Of a stretch of DNA of 64,000 nt, positions 10,401 through 23,877 are shown one piece after another. Origin of the DNA: Galeruca laticollis (Eukaryota; Arthropoda; Insecta; Coleoptera; Chrysomelidae); contig OY998180.1 in NCBI GenBank assembly GCA_963921935.1, positions 112,350,183-112,414,182 on the forward strand. Reading direction: 5' to 3'. Positions within the stretch are counted from its first letter, which is position 1, and each line of letters begins with the position of its first letter. The notes under the pieces are model-generated. The model saw only the letters and a list, made by a program, of their open reading frames with translations, was not told the origin of the DNA and did not search any database. Made by a program: the position numbers and the translations under genes.

Positions 10401-13400
10401 CAGGGCATGACCGTCTAGGCAAAGAGTTGGCTTTTCGGTGATTCACATCAGCTGGATGTTCACCCCTGTCTGATTTCCCCTGTGACTGGAGTTCTTTGGT
10501 TACATGAGTCTTGGGACGCTTAGACGGACTGCGTACGTGCTCTAGCTTGCCACACTTCCGGCATTTGATTTTCTTCGGCTTCTTGTCTGCCATACCTTTC
10601 AACAAGTTGACGATCTGGTCAAGTTTGTCATCGTCATCTTCTTCCTGCATGGTCCTACTTTTGTTGTACCGCGAGCTCTTCGTGGCTGCTTTGCATTTAA
10701 GAGGTTCTTGGTTTGCAGGAGTCGTAAGACGCTTACAAGAACTACGTGCATGCTCTAGCTCGCCACAATTACAGCACCTGATTTTCTTCGGCTTCTTGTC
10801 TACCATACCTTTCAACAACTTGACGATCTGGTCAAGTCTGTCATCGTCACCTTCTTCCTGTATGGTCCTACCTTTGTTGTATCCGGAAGCCATCGTGGCT
10901 GCTTTATATTCAAGAGCAGCTGTCAATGCGTCAACTAATGTTTTGCCCATACATTCCATCATGTTCTCTGCTGCTGATAAATAAGCAAATCGAACGAGTC
11001 GGGCAATATCCACTTCATATTCTTGAAGTGCTTCGTCACGTTTCTGCCTCCGGTTCTTCAGCTGGGATTGATACAAATGTTCTAGATGGTCATGACCATA
11101 TCGCATGTCCAACCTCTTCTTCAGCTGCTCGAAGTCATCTGTTATTTCTTCCAAAGGTATCGTCTGAAGTACATCTGAGGCATCTCCCCGAAGCGCGATA
11201 GTTAAGTTCACTGCCTTCTCTCTATCGGACCAATTATTCACTCTAGCTTCAAATTATTTCACATAATTGGTCCACAACATTTTTCCATCATTGGGGCCTT
11301 GACTCGGGTAACACTACCAATGTCTTCTAACTTAGGGTGTGTTTCTGGCTTGCAAGGTTTTGTTTGCTCGGTCTTCTTTTCTTCTGCTGGCGTGTCTTGA
11401 GTCCTTATATCTGTCATATTTTTTTCTAACTCCTTGATTTTCTCGTCCATTGTTGTCATCTTATTCTCAATCTTCTCATCCATCGTTGTAATCTTATTCT
11501 CGATTTTCTCGTCCATCGTTGATATTTTATTCTCAATTTCAGATTTTAGAGACGACATTTCATTTTCAACGTCAGCGGCAATGTCGTTTTTCATTAATGA
11601 GATATCGGCAGATATATTGTTCTTCAAAGTAGAAATATCGCTCTTTATAGTTGAAATCTTCTCGTCCATGTTCTCTTTCAGGGCAGGAATCTTCTCGTCC
11701 ATGTTAGCAGAAATATTAGCAGACATGTCGTTCTTCATAGCAGAAATGTCGTTCTTCATAGCAGAAATGTCCTTCTTCATATTCGTTGAAATTTTCTCTT
11801 TCATGGCAGAAATCTTCTCGTCCATGTTTGCAGAAATATTAGCAGAAATTGACGAGATTAAGGTGGAAGCTTCGTCATTGAATAAAACTGTTTCTGGATC
11901 AAAGCCGTAATTTTCCAGTGTCACTTTAAGTCTTTCTAGCAATTCACTATTCTTACCGGACGTTTCCAACTCACGATCTTCCAATTCTGCTCTTAACTGA
12001 GTCACTTTCTAGTCCCTTAGTCTCTTGGCCAATTTTACGTAGATATTTATTTATATTATCCCACTTCTGACACCAATGTAATGTTTTTCTTATTTAGTTA
12101 AACAGTAAACGGGTGAGATAAACTTTAAACACGCGGTATGGCTCCTTACGAATTTATTTAAACACTAAACTACTCACTAACACTTAATTTATTATACACT
12201 TAAGTATTCACTTAAATTTAATATGTATACACACAACCTTAATTATTAATTTATATCAACACTTTACTGTTCGCTATTGCTTTTGTATTCTTGTTTATTT
12301 GTCGAGATCACTTTATCAATTGAAACTGAACTCTCCCTGATCGGTTATTTATATACAGTGTGTCGCATTTAAGATTAAGACGCCTCCATATTTTCGTTAT
12401 TTCGAAGAATTCAGATTTAAATTTTTACATAGTCATATAGGATGATGGGCCACATTTTTGAAGGTAATCTACTGAAATTCAAAATTCATACCCGGCCTAC
12501 TAAGAGTTGACAAATAGGACCAATTTTGGATATTTTGCTTCGCGTTAGAGATAACGAAAACATTTATTAGAAATAGTTGTTCAGAATATTATTTTAACCC
12601 CAAATACCGATTTTCATGTTAAAATTCGCATTTGAAATTTTTTATTATTTTTATATGTACACGATTTTATTTCAAGTTTTTCTTTTTAATTTGATATTTA
12701 GTTTGCCTTGAAAAAGTGAGGTTCTGACAGAAGTGTTAAATGTTTTATTAATACTTTTCTAGGCACACTAAATATCAAATTAAAAAGAAAAACTTGAAAT
12801 AATTTCGTGCAAAATATCCAGAATTGGTCCTATTTGTCAACTCTTAGTAGGCCGGGTATGAATTTTAAATTTCAGTAGATTACTTAGAAAAATGTATCCT
12901 ATCATCCTATGTGTAAAAATTCAAATCTAAATTCTTTCAAATAACGAAAATATGGAGGCGTCTTCATCTTAAATGCGACACATTGTATAGTGCCTTTTTC
13001 ACTAGATAATTCTAGATTGCGGCTTACACAAAAACAATTGGCTCTGGCATTTTCTAGATAAGACAGGTCACAAAAACAATGTCTAGATAAGATAGTCACA
13101 ATCGTAAACAATTCTAAGAAATCCCTGCGCATCCGCCATAGTTTTAAGTTTCATACATGGCTTAGACAGAGTTGGATTCAGGGTCTATACAAGTGTGCTG
13201 TTTCGTAACAGTATGTTTTGTTAGGCAAATGTTAGGAAACAGCTAAGAATCTATCTTAGATTAATAAATGTTAAATAAAAACTGGGAACTAGAAGAAAAT
13301 GACGGATTAAAGATATTCCGCAAATACGAGGTGCCTCTAGATAATCTATAGCGAATAAAACTCCAACACAACTTTGGTGTTGCGTATTTGATAGGTTCAA

Positions 13401-16400
13401 TAAACTGAGTGATATCAAAGGCTAAATTCTGTTTAGTTACGAATAGAGAAACATAGCTTCTCTAATGCTAGAGTCACATTTTTCGGAGGCTGCAAGATAT
13501 TTGTGTTTAGGTGAGATTTCGTACGCAACAGTTCTTATTTGTCCAATATAATCTCTCATATCTCCATACCTTCTGAAGCTGTGCGAAATTTTCCGAAATA
13601 TTAGATTTGCCTCGCAAATATCTCGGTAAATACCAGAAGCAGACGTTCATATACTGCCTCTCAGAAACCAATAGAAATTCTGATCTATGGTTGACTTGTT
13701 GTTCAAAATATTCAGCTACGTCCATCAAGGCATCGATATGACTAGCAAAACCAGAGGAACCCTGGAACAAATTCCATATCAAATTGTTTAGCACACTGAA
13801 AGTATCAGATGAACCAAGAGTAGCATAGTAACTCAGAAACTTTGTAGATATGATGATGAATTGAATCACAAATGAGGTTAATTTGGTAGGTAAGAGTGAA
13901 GACAAAGTAATTATTCTTTAATGAAATTGACTGTCTCGACCCTTACTTCGTGGAATATGCTCATATTAGTGTTTTTAAATGAAACTCAAGGTCTCTAGTT
14001 AATTCCACAATATAATACAAGTTATTGAAAATTCTAAAAAATTGACAATTGTTTCGATAAATTTGACGATGATATTGATTTATCGAAACAATTGTCAATT
14101 TTTTAGAATTTTCAATAACTTGTATTATATTGTGCAATTAACTAGAGACCTTGAGTTTCATTTAAAAACACTAATTATTCTTTGTTTATGATTATTTTTG
14201 TATTTTGTACAAAAACTCTTCACGAGGTAAAAATATGTAACGCAAATACACCCCTTACAAAAGATGTCATATCAAATCATATAATGTATAGGGTGACACA
14301 ACTACTTATAATCTTTTTAAAATAAAGGTAAGCCATGGCTACATATTCACACTTTATTCCTTAAAAATTTTAAAATTTCGAGTTATTGATGTACTTGCGT
14401 TCAGCCCTGTTTAAATATCGCCTCTCGAATAGAGCTACAAAAAATAAACGGTTTTAAAGATTAAAACTAACTTTTCCGCATCTGTGGCCCTGAACAATAT
14501 TCTATTATAAAATTGTTACTTGTATACACTTCGGGGAATGTATCGTGATAACAAAACGAAATTTCTCGAAAAATAACCAAAAACTTGGTATATCTGGATT
14601 TATAGGACCCGCTGTACTCGCTCTAGTCAACTGAAAATCAATAGGATACATCTGTGAGGTATCTTGAACAATATTCAATCATAAAATCGATCACTCTGGA
14701 GGGCTGTATCGTGCTAACAAACTGAAAATTCTCCAAAAATGACAAAAATGTGGTACTTCAAGTACCATAACATCCGTTGTACTGGTTTTAGTGAGCTGAA
14801 TATCAATAGGGTTCAACTTTGAGATATTCTGAATGATATCCAATCATCAAATTGGTCACTTGTTCATACTCCGGAGGCTGTATCGTGCTAACAAACTGAA
14901 ACTTCTCCAAAAATGACAAAAATATCGTATTTAAAGTACTGTAGCACCGGTTGTATTGGCTCTGGTGAGCTGAAAATCAATAGAGTTCATCAGTGAGATG
15001 CCTTGAATAATATTCAATCATAAAATTGTTGACTTGTTGAACTCCGGAGGCTGTATCGTGCTAACAAACCGAATATTCTCCAAAAATAACCAAAAATTTA
15101 GTATATCTAGTTTTATAGGTCCCGCTGTACTCGCTCTAGTCAACTGAAAATCAATAGGGTACATCTGTGAGACACCTTGAACAATAATTATTCATAAAGT
15201 TGATCAATCGTATACTCTCTGGAGGCTGTATCGTGCTAACAAACTGAAAATTCTTCAAAAATGACAAAAATTTGGTACTTCAAGTACCACAGCACCCGTT
15301 GTACTGGCTTTAGTGAGCTCAATATCAATAGGATTCATCTTTAAGACGCTCTGAATAATATCCAATCATAAAATTCATCACTTGTTTACACTCCGGAGGC
15401 TGTATCGTGCTAACAAACTGAAACTTCTCCAAAAATGACAAAAATATCGTACTTAAAGTACTGTAGCACCGGTTGTATTGGCTCTGGTGAGCTGAAAATC
15501 AATAGGGATTATCAGTGAGATGCCCTGAATAATATTCAATCATAAAATTGGTGACTTGTTGAACTCCGGAGGCTGTATCGTGCTAACAAACTGAAATTTC
15601 TCGAAAAACGACAAAATGTCGTACTTCAAGTACCATAGCACCCGTTGTACTGGCTCTGGTGAGCTGAAAATCAATAGGGTTTATCTGTGAAATGTCCTTA
15701 ACAATATTCCATCATAAAATTGGTGACTTATTGCACTCCGGAGACTGTATCGTGCTAACAAGACTTGCAAGGAAAAGTGGCCGACGACAACGACGACGAC
15801 GACATACACACATGATTTTTTTTTCTAAAAACCGTTTTTTCGTGTTGTTGTTGATGGATAACGTAAAAATAACACAAAAAAAATTTCAAATTTCCAACTT
15901 TTTTGTGGGTAAACCAATACTTTTCTCGCATATTAGATAGGTTGGCGGAAAAGTATTATTGAAGTGTTTTTTCTCTATCTGAGGTCAAAAACCGTATAAA
16001 TTGGAAAAAACTTAAAATACCCCTATTTTCGAAATTTTAGATGGTCATTAGGACCCCTTAAGGATTTTTTCAGGGATCGTGGTATGATGCGATTTCGAGC
16101 TCTATTGTCCGGTAGCATCACGTCAGCGCCCTGAGTCACCTGACAGAATTCCACCGTGATCGCTGAACAAGTCCCTATTTTTTCGGTCATTTGAAAATGG
16201 AAAATAAATATTGTTTATGTAGAATGACTTTTCATGATTTGACATTTACATGCAGTAGACAGTTTGTATTTAGCTATTTTGGTGTGGTGGTTTTTGTGTG
16301 GCTGTACTTGCGTCCTGTGGTGAGAATATACAGTAGTATACAGAGTACTGATTGATAGATCCAAAAAAGGTATTAGTTTAACGCCTACTAGTCAATCAGA

Positions 16401-18185
16401 CAGAGGCAGTATAAAATGAAGATAGTAAAACAAATAGATTACCTTGTCGTAACACTAAAAGATAAGGTTGATGAATAGATAGACATATACAAATAATAGC
16501 AAAAGAAAGTGATGTTAGAGTGGTCTATCAAGTTAAAATAAGAGCAGTGACCTACTCCAGTGAAGAGCCTTACCTTTGCCTTCCACATGAACCAGAATTT
16601 GAATACATCACATTTCCTTCCACATTGCAAATATTTATCGCCCAAATCGTAACTTCTGTCGTAGTGTTTGTCTTTTTGGAAAAGATATTCAGCTCCTCTT
16701 GAATAGCACTTGTACAAAATGTCGCTATCTTTTACTAATAAAAGTGAACATTGTTGAGGAACAGCTAACAATTTATGTGGATTGATAACCTGAAAATTAT
16801 AATATGTTATGTACTAAAATATTCCATATGACACAATCACTTGATTAGGTTAGCTAATGAGCCTGAAAAGCTTCCAGCAATAGCTTTTCATACAGATTCT
16901 TAGAAAAATCGTTGGTTTGACATCTAGATGGACCATACAACTTCAGATATTTTAGAGATTAGAGTATCTAGTGTATGTTTTAAGGATGGTTGTTCATACT
17001 TAGGACATTGGAAGTATCTGAAATACTTACCATAGAATTAGATCTTTCGATACCATTAAGTTTAGCTCTATGCTTCTGAGAAAAAATTAGCCCACCACCC
17101 CATGCAGCGTCTACATGAAGCCAGATCTCGTATTTAGTACAAATGTCAGCTATCTCGTTAATGGGATCGAAGGCACCGCGAACTGTTGTTCCTATAAATG
17201 AGAGGTTAGAACGTTGGAAAACTTTTATTGAGTAAATATTGAGGTGAAGACATGCTGATTTACAATTTATACCTTTTGGTGGTTACATCTAATGATTCAA
17301 AGGACAAAAAATTGTATAGTTGCGAATTTGAAATACCTTGTTTATTATCTTCGACCGTTGTTAACTTTACCTAGTGAGAAACAATTTATGGACCGTAAAT
17401 AGCATAGTTATAAAAAAAGACCTACGCAGGGACGTCTTTAAAAATTTGAGCAACGTAGAAAACAATTGCGTTTTTGCGTCACTTGACAAATGTTTCCTTT
17501 TAACCTTCCAGTTGCCCGAAACATCATCTTCAGTATCACTGTTGTCACTAATTTCAATCACTTCATTCTCTATTTCCATTCCATTCGACACAATGTTTTC
17601 CCATGGACGAAACACTGCCATTTTTATTTGTACAACGATGAAAAGTCTCAGACTGATAGACTGCACCCTTGCTTTACCTGGTTGGTGATTACTTCGACCC
17701 TGTTAGGACGCAGGTATAAAGGATAATTTCTAATTTATGAGGAGGCAGTATATGTGGTCTTTATGCAGTTTTGTTGTATTTAACATTTACACAATTCTCT
17801 CTGTCATAAACACGGTATTTCAAATGCGCAAGTATACAAGTAGTTACTAAAAAGTACCATAACCATACCTAGTGTGGCAATTGCTAATATTGGTACATTT
17901 CCTTTTTCCAAAGTCTCTTTAATTTTGTGTTCTAGGTCACTTGGCAGGATTCTCCCTATGTCATCTGTCATTATACGACAAACGTTCTCCTCTCCGATAC
18001 CCAAAAATGCAGCGAATTTGAAAATCGAATAGTGACATTCTTCGGAGGCGAAAACTATCAAATGTGGAAGGTGAAACACCCCTTTTTCCTAAAATAAATA
18101 TTAAATATCCGTACTATTGATGAATTACTCGCTTTCTAATCAAGGATTGCCTATAGATTATCTCCTATATTTGAATTGAATATAT

Positions 18186-18243
<58 letters not shown>

Positions 18244-18297
18244 GGGGAATTATTGAATCAAGTACGGTCGATAAACAACAGAAGCATCTTTTTGCTT

Positions 18298-18336
<39 letters not shown>

Positions 18337-20394
18337 GGGGTGGCTGGACGAAAACGAAACAGAGCCATTATCAGGAATTGCGTCAGCGTTTTAAAAAACG
18401 CAGAGACTCGTCGATTTTTGATCAAAGGGGGACACTTTTCTCCGGTATTCACCTCAAAATATTTACATGGCATTAGGAGTCGAGTATGGTATCATTTTAA
18501 TGCTCTTTCAATTCTCTTTACAAAACACTTAGAATTTTAAAATTCGGCCTAATCTTTTTTAATAAATTACATTTCAAATTCAATTATGTAAGTAGATACG
18601 CTAGGCGGGTTCGGGATACTTCTTCATGTAAAATAACATGGGAAATCACTAAGGTCCATTCTGCCCTTTTTTACCACACCAAGGTCATAAAGGCTGTGAT
18701 GTCATCAACCCCCAAGGGCATTCCGGATGTGAGGTCATTACCTCCACTATTGCTATGCGCATGTCATTGGACGGAGAAACATTCGATCATTATACAGGAT
18801 GTAGTCATAAAGATGCCGGTGGACATCAGTTTAAAAATTTAATTCAACTAAGAGGTAAGTAATCAACTAAACATAATTTAAACTTTAACCCTAGAAAACG
18901 GGACTTATTACAAAACACGTCTTTGCGGTACTATCGTAAATTTTACGACGGTAGTAATAACCCGCATATACGAAAAATCTTCTCAGAAAAAGTAACGAAA
19001 ACTGGTAGAAACTCTTTATTATAAAATGGAAAAACAAAATATTAATAAAAAAATTCCAAATCCTATTCATCATCGCTGCATTGTTTGCAAATATCTCCGC
19101 GGTGCTCCCCGCAGATCGTATGTCCACGTTGTCCACAATAAGTTGCTGTAATTCGTATTTTTTTACTGCGGCAGTAGAAACATGTTTTGCGCTTCTTTTC
19201 CTGAGGGATTGCATTTCTGGAATCATTTTGAATACCTAAAATTAGAGCATTATCTTGGCAAATATTTCGCCCCAGATTTGGGGTCGATAATCGTCTCATC
19301 CATCGCTCAACAAGGCGATGACTCAAATCTATCATGTACTGGTATCGCGAAAGGGGTTTATCTCCCCTTTTCACAGTATTAGTCGAATAAATCACAAAGG
19401 AGTTGATGCAGGCCATATTTATCATACCATATAGCACACATATGAGCCATCTTCTAGTTTTTCTGCTGCAACTCATGTTGGTGCACAATTGGTTGAATGT
19501 CCATTTGTTACCATTCTTTCCTTTCAAACGTACAGTGTTGGGTTGAACCGGAAATTGATTTTTTTAGATGTTTCGAGTTGTGACTGCTGTACCTGATCAT
19601 CGGTGTTTTCATGACCGACGTCGCCCATATTGTCTGCCGAAGTAGTAATTTCTGGTCCATTAAAAGGCAAATTCTCATCGAGAGACGATTCATCAGTTAA
19701 ACCCTCTGATTTTTCTATGGATTCTATTTCAAAATTATCTTCTCTCTAGTCACTTCCACTATCCTCAAATGGATCTGCATCACTGTTTTCTCCCTCCATA
19801 ATTTTTCGCATTTCTTCTTCTAATTCTGCCTGAGATAATGCCCGTTTTGAAGCCATACTGCTGAAACGACATATACTCAGAATACCATAAGTAAAAAATA
19901 ATAACTACCATGTTTCCTATATGTTAGCAAAACTGCTGTTCACCAAAAAAACTAACCAACGTAAACACGGGACTATCGTAAAATTAACGAATCGAGTGCA
20001 AAATTCTGCGATTCAAGTGATTATAATGCTATGTTTCATACACTGGATTCTAGCTACGAACTAAATAGGAAGGTACTGAGAGTTCCGCCCCGTTGCGATA
20101 TCCGGAAACAAACGAAATATCACGACATATAGTGACCATCGTAAATTTTACGAATGTCCCGTTATCTAGGGTTAAGATGATATTTATTAAAAAGTCCGAA
20201 TTTTAAAATTTAAAACTGTTGAGAATTGAAAGGACTTTAAAATGATACTGTTCTGGACCCCTAATCGCATTTAAATATTTTGAGGCGATGTTTGTAATAA
20301 AAATACCAGTCTTGTATTTGAAATTGTTGTTGGAATATTGTTATTAGAAATAAAGTTAGTTTTTAAAAATACCGTTTCAGTTTATTAAATTAAA

Positions 20395-20437
<43 letters not shown>

Positions 20438-23400
20438 AATTCGAGTTTTTTTCTTGGACCTTAAAGATAATATTTTTTTCATTTATATTTCTTGGGAGTT
20501 TTTGTTCCTGGATTATTTGAAACATTAGATGGTTTTTAAATTTATAATGTATTTCATTGACGTTTCGGTCGTTTTTGACCTTCATCAGAATATAAAAAAC
20601 ACTAAAAGAGAATTGGTTCTTAATATCCTAATGTATACAATGTAAAACTATGACATATCTGTGGAGTATATTCCAGCGAGTGCCACATCACACATTGAAA
20701 TAAACTTAAATAAAATGAACTTCAACGATACATTTTACAAGTAACGGTGTGTGTACATCTAACTATGAAAGTTGATGTACACACACCGTTACTTGTAAAA
20801 TGTTCTTAAATGTATCGTTGAAGTTCATTTTCGCTTTTTTAACCTTGCATCGCTTCTATTTTGAGCACACCGTGATTTCAAGTTTTGAGATGTCATTCCT
20901 ACATACTTTTTGCTGCAATTTTTACAAGGGATACTGTATATCACATTAGTTTTCATCAGGGAATCCTCCGGTTGCTTTAACTTAGTAAAAAGAGACTACA
21001 GAGGTTTGGCTGTTCTTTAAGCAATTTTTACATTGGTTCCCTTGAATTCTTTAATGAATTTTTCTGATAGATCTTTAATATTAGGAGAGGATCCAAAAGT
21101 AACCCATTATGTGTTATTGAAATTAGCATCCTGTTCATTTTCATTACTATTTGTATGATCGACTGTATGTTCGCCGGGAGTGTTGTAAATCAACCTCTTG
21201 ATAAGTTTGATAGGATAACTATTTTTTTGAAGGGTATCAATCAATATTTTAAGGTTTTTTTTAAGTAATGCTGGATGTGATATTTTTGTTATTCTGTTAT
21301 TCATCCCTCACACTAAGTTAACCTTCATTTTGTAGGGGTGATTGGACTTAAGTTCAGGTATATACATAAACTAGTAGGTTTCAAGTACCAGCCAAGTATC
21401 ACCCTGCCTTCATTGGTCCTTATTAACTTTGTGTCCAAAAATGGTACACATCTGTTAAGTTCATTTTTAACTGTGAATTGTATGTATTGATTGTAACTAT
21501 TACAAATATTGAGAATGGTTTCGACAACATCTTCAGGAACAGCTGTGATGATATCATCTACATATTTTTTTAGAAAAGGAATATGCAAAGGTAAATTCCC
21601 AACACACTCAGCGATCAAATCGTCCATGACATATTTCGCAAAAATGGGTGGGTGATACAGAATTACCCATTGGTGTTCAAAAAACTTATAATATTCATTA
21701 TTAAAAGTAAAAACAGAAGTAACATACACAAAGTCTACTAATTCCAATAATTGGTCAATATTTAATCTACATGAATCTTGAATGGAATTCCAATGTTTGG
21801 TGATGCAATTTTTTACTAAATTGATCGGTATATTAGTGAAAAGCGACACAACATCTAGACTAATTATTACGTAATTGGTAGCTAACTGATAATTTTGATG
21901 GAAATTTGCAAATTCAAAAAAGTCTCTGATGGAAAACCTGTTATTACTATTATAAACATTGTGAGTTTATCAGATATGAATTGTGCAATTTTCTCATTAG
22001 GTGATTCTATAGATGAGATGAGATGACGTAAACTTAAGGTTTCTTTGTGAATCTTTGGTAGTCCATAAAACGTTGGTATAACAGAAGAGCTCATTTTTAA
22101 TCGTTTTCTATCTTCGTCATCGAAAAATTCCGAAAATTTCCTAACCAATGTTTGTGATTTTTGTAATATTGTTGAATTAGGATTGTTATTAATTTTTGTA
22201 TAGTAAATATCATTATTTAACAGTGTATTTGCAAGTTCAACATACTGATTTTTGTATAAAATGACTGTAACATTGCCTTTATCAGTTTTAGTGACAATCA
22301 ACTCTGGATGGTTTTTTAGAAATCTTTGACATTATGTGTACAATGAATTTAAATATGACGTGTTCCTTTTGTTCTGATGTAAGACATTAGTTATATTGTT
22401 AATTATTTTTGCCCTGACTATGAATTTTCGTAAATTGTCATTTATTCCATTTAAAAGATTCTCAACGTCTGCTAAAATGTTTTTAATTTCTATTTGAGTA
22501 ATATCAGGAGGTACACCAAACTTATGGCCCAATGAAAGAAAATTTCTAACTTCCATGGGCATATCAATATCTGTCAAATTTCTTAACCAATTGTCCTGTA
22601 CTGGAATTGTTTCAACAGTATTTTTCTCTAGATTTTTAAGTTTATTAATATTTCTGAATTTAATTTGGTTGAATTCTGTATTAAGTTTTATTTGTTGTCT
22701 ATGATAAAATTCATTCCAAACTCCTGAAGGGATATTACTTTTTATAATAAACTGTCAAAGATCTTAAAAAGTAGATAATCAGATATAAAAAGTAATATCC
22801 CTCCAGGAGTTTGGAATGAATTTTATCATGGATTGCTTTTCATGGAAATTAACATCAGACGAAAGTGGAGATCGTCCGTATTTGCGGGTGGGTTTTGTTT
22901 GGCTTTTTTATCTAATACTAGTTAATGCTGGAATGGATTGACAGTTTGGGAATGAGAGGTTTGAGTGTTCACTGACTGTTGACTTATTTCGTCATCCCAA
23001 TTTTTTACATTTTACAAAAGACAGGTGGCAGCTGTTTGACAATAGAGTGGATAAATTTAATATTGTAAATTTACAATCTTATTGTGATCGCAGGTGTAGA
23101 TATTGATCGATTATTGTTGTTCTTCAAAGTTTTCACCATGCAACCAAGAAAACATAACAGACTGTCTTCAACCTTTCAAACGCCCCCCGTAACACTACTT
23201 ACCGACCTTCAGTCGATTTCATGTTGAAATAGATATTCAACAAAATCATTTCATTTCTTGTGTACGTCTTTTGGTTTTAAAAAACAGGAACAAAATCCTG
23301 ATTCTCATTATAATTTGTAGGTGAGAAATTAGATTTAGTCGACATTTTTGTCTTTAGTGGATGAAACTTTTCTTGAAATTTGTGAAATGTGAGTTTAATT

Positions 23401-23629
23401 TTAAATCAACAATACAAGTAAGTCGTAATGATTTCAAAAAATATTTTAATTTTTAAATTAACCGGTTTTTTCTTTTTGGTTTATTACAGCCTTTGAAAAT
23501 GGAGATAATGTTCTTCGAAAGCTTAGGTAACGTACTAATTGATTCACTTTATCTCTAACCTGTAAAGTTTTTTGGCTACTATCCCCACAAGTTTGAGGGT
23601 TTTTCAAAAAAGACCATTCTTCGAAGTTT

Positions 23630-23684
<55 letters not shown>

Positions 23685-23819
23685 TTTCATTTATATTTCT
23701 TGGGCATTTTTGGTCCTGGATTAATTAAAACATTAGATGGTTTTTAAAATGCCCAAGAAATATAAATGAAAAAAATATAAACTTTAAGGTCCAAGAAAAA
23801 AACTCGAATTTTCTGAATA

Positions 23820-23877
<58 letters not shown>

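Larger units (their letters stand above)
7849..13210 (-). mobile_element. Gypsy-type LTR retrotransposon with macro domain, internally deleted
   Basis: LTRs (TGTTACG...CATTACA in element sense) lie at 13210-12077, interrupted by a MITE, and at 8370-7849. A PBS follows the 5' LTR and a purine tract precedes the 3' LTR. Coding order on the minus strand is SAP-domain gag, zinc knuckles, integrase, macro domain, CCCH-like finger. Protease, RT and RNase H are missing: gag ends at 10339 and integrase-linker sequence begins within 100 bp. The element lies in the decarboxylase gene's last intron in the same orientation. The 5-bp flanks do not match, so a clean target-site duplication is not visible. 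Confidence 0.92.
18430..20310. repeat. Imperfect inverted repeats flanking the piggyBac copy
   Basis: Bases ~18430-18565 (CCTCAAAATATTTACATGGC, ATGGTATCATTTTAATG, TTTTAAAATTCGG) match the complement of ~20185-20300 at roughly three positions in four. The pair probably marks the ends of an older element into which piggyBac jumped. Confidence 0.55.
20436..23633 (-). mobile_element. Penelope-like element 1 (PLE1), degraded
   Basis: Minus-strand RT and GIY-YIG pieces lie between two (TA)n tracts. Long hairpins occur at 20716-20829 and 22698-22833 where the element meets inverted copies of itself, a typical Penelope arrangement. The terminal sequence repeats in inverted form at 23681-23820. No intact frame spans the RT. 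Confidence 0.85.

Noticed and set aside
10511..11201. Plus-strand frames with Ser/Cys-rich translation
   Set aside because: Antisense shadows of the Gypsy gag duplicated knuckle block.
11434..11910. 158-codon plus-strand hydrophobic frame
   Set aside because: Antisense of the repeated MDEKI coiled coil; the repeat keeps all frames open.
12902..13132. 76-codon minus-strand frame
   Set aside because: Spans the junction of the MITE and the LTR; no protein features.
18186..18540. Two plus-strand frames of ~95 codons rich in Tyr-Ile
   Set aside because: They are translations of (TA)n microsatellites.
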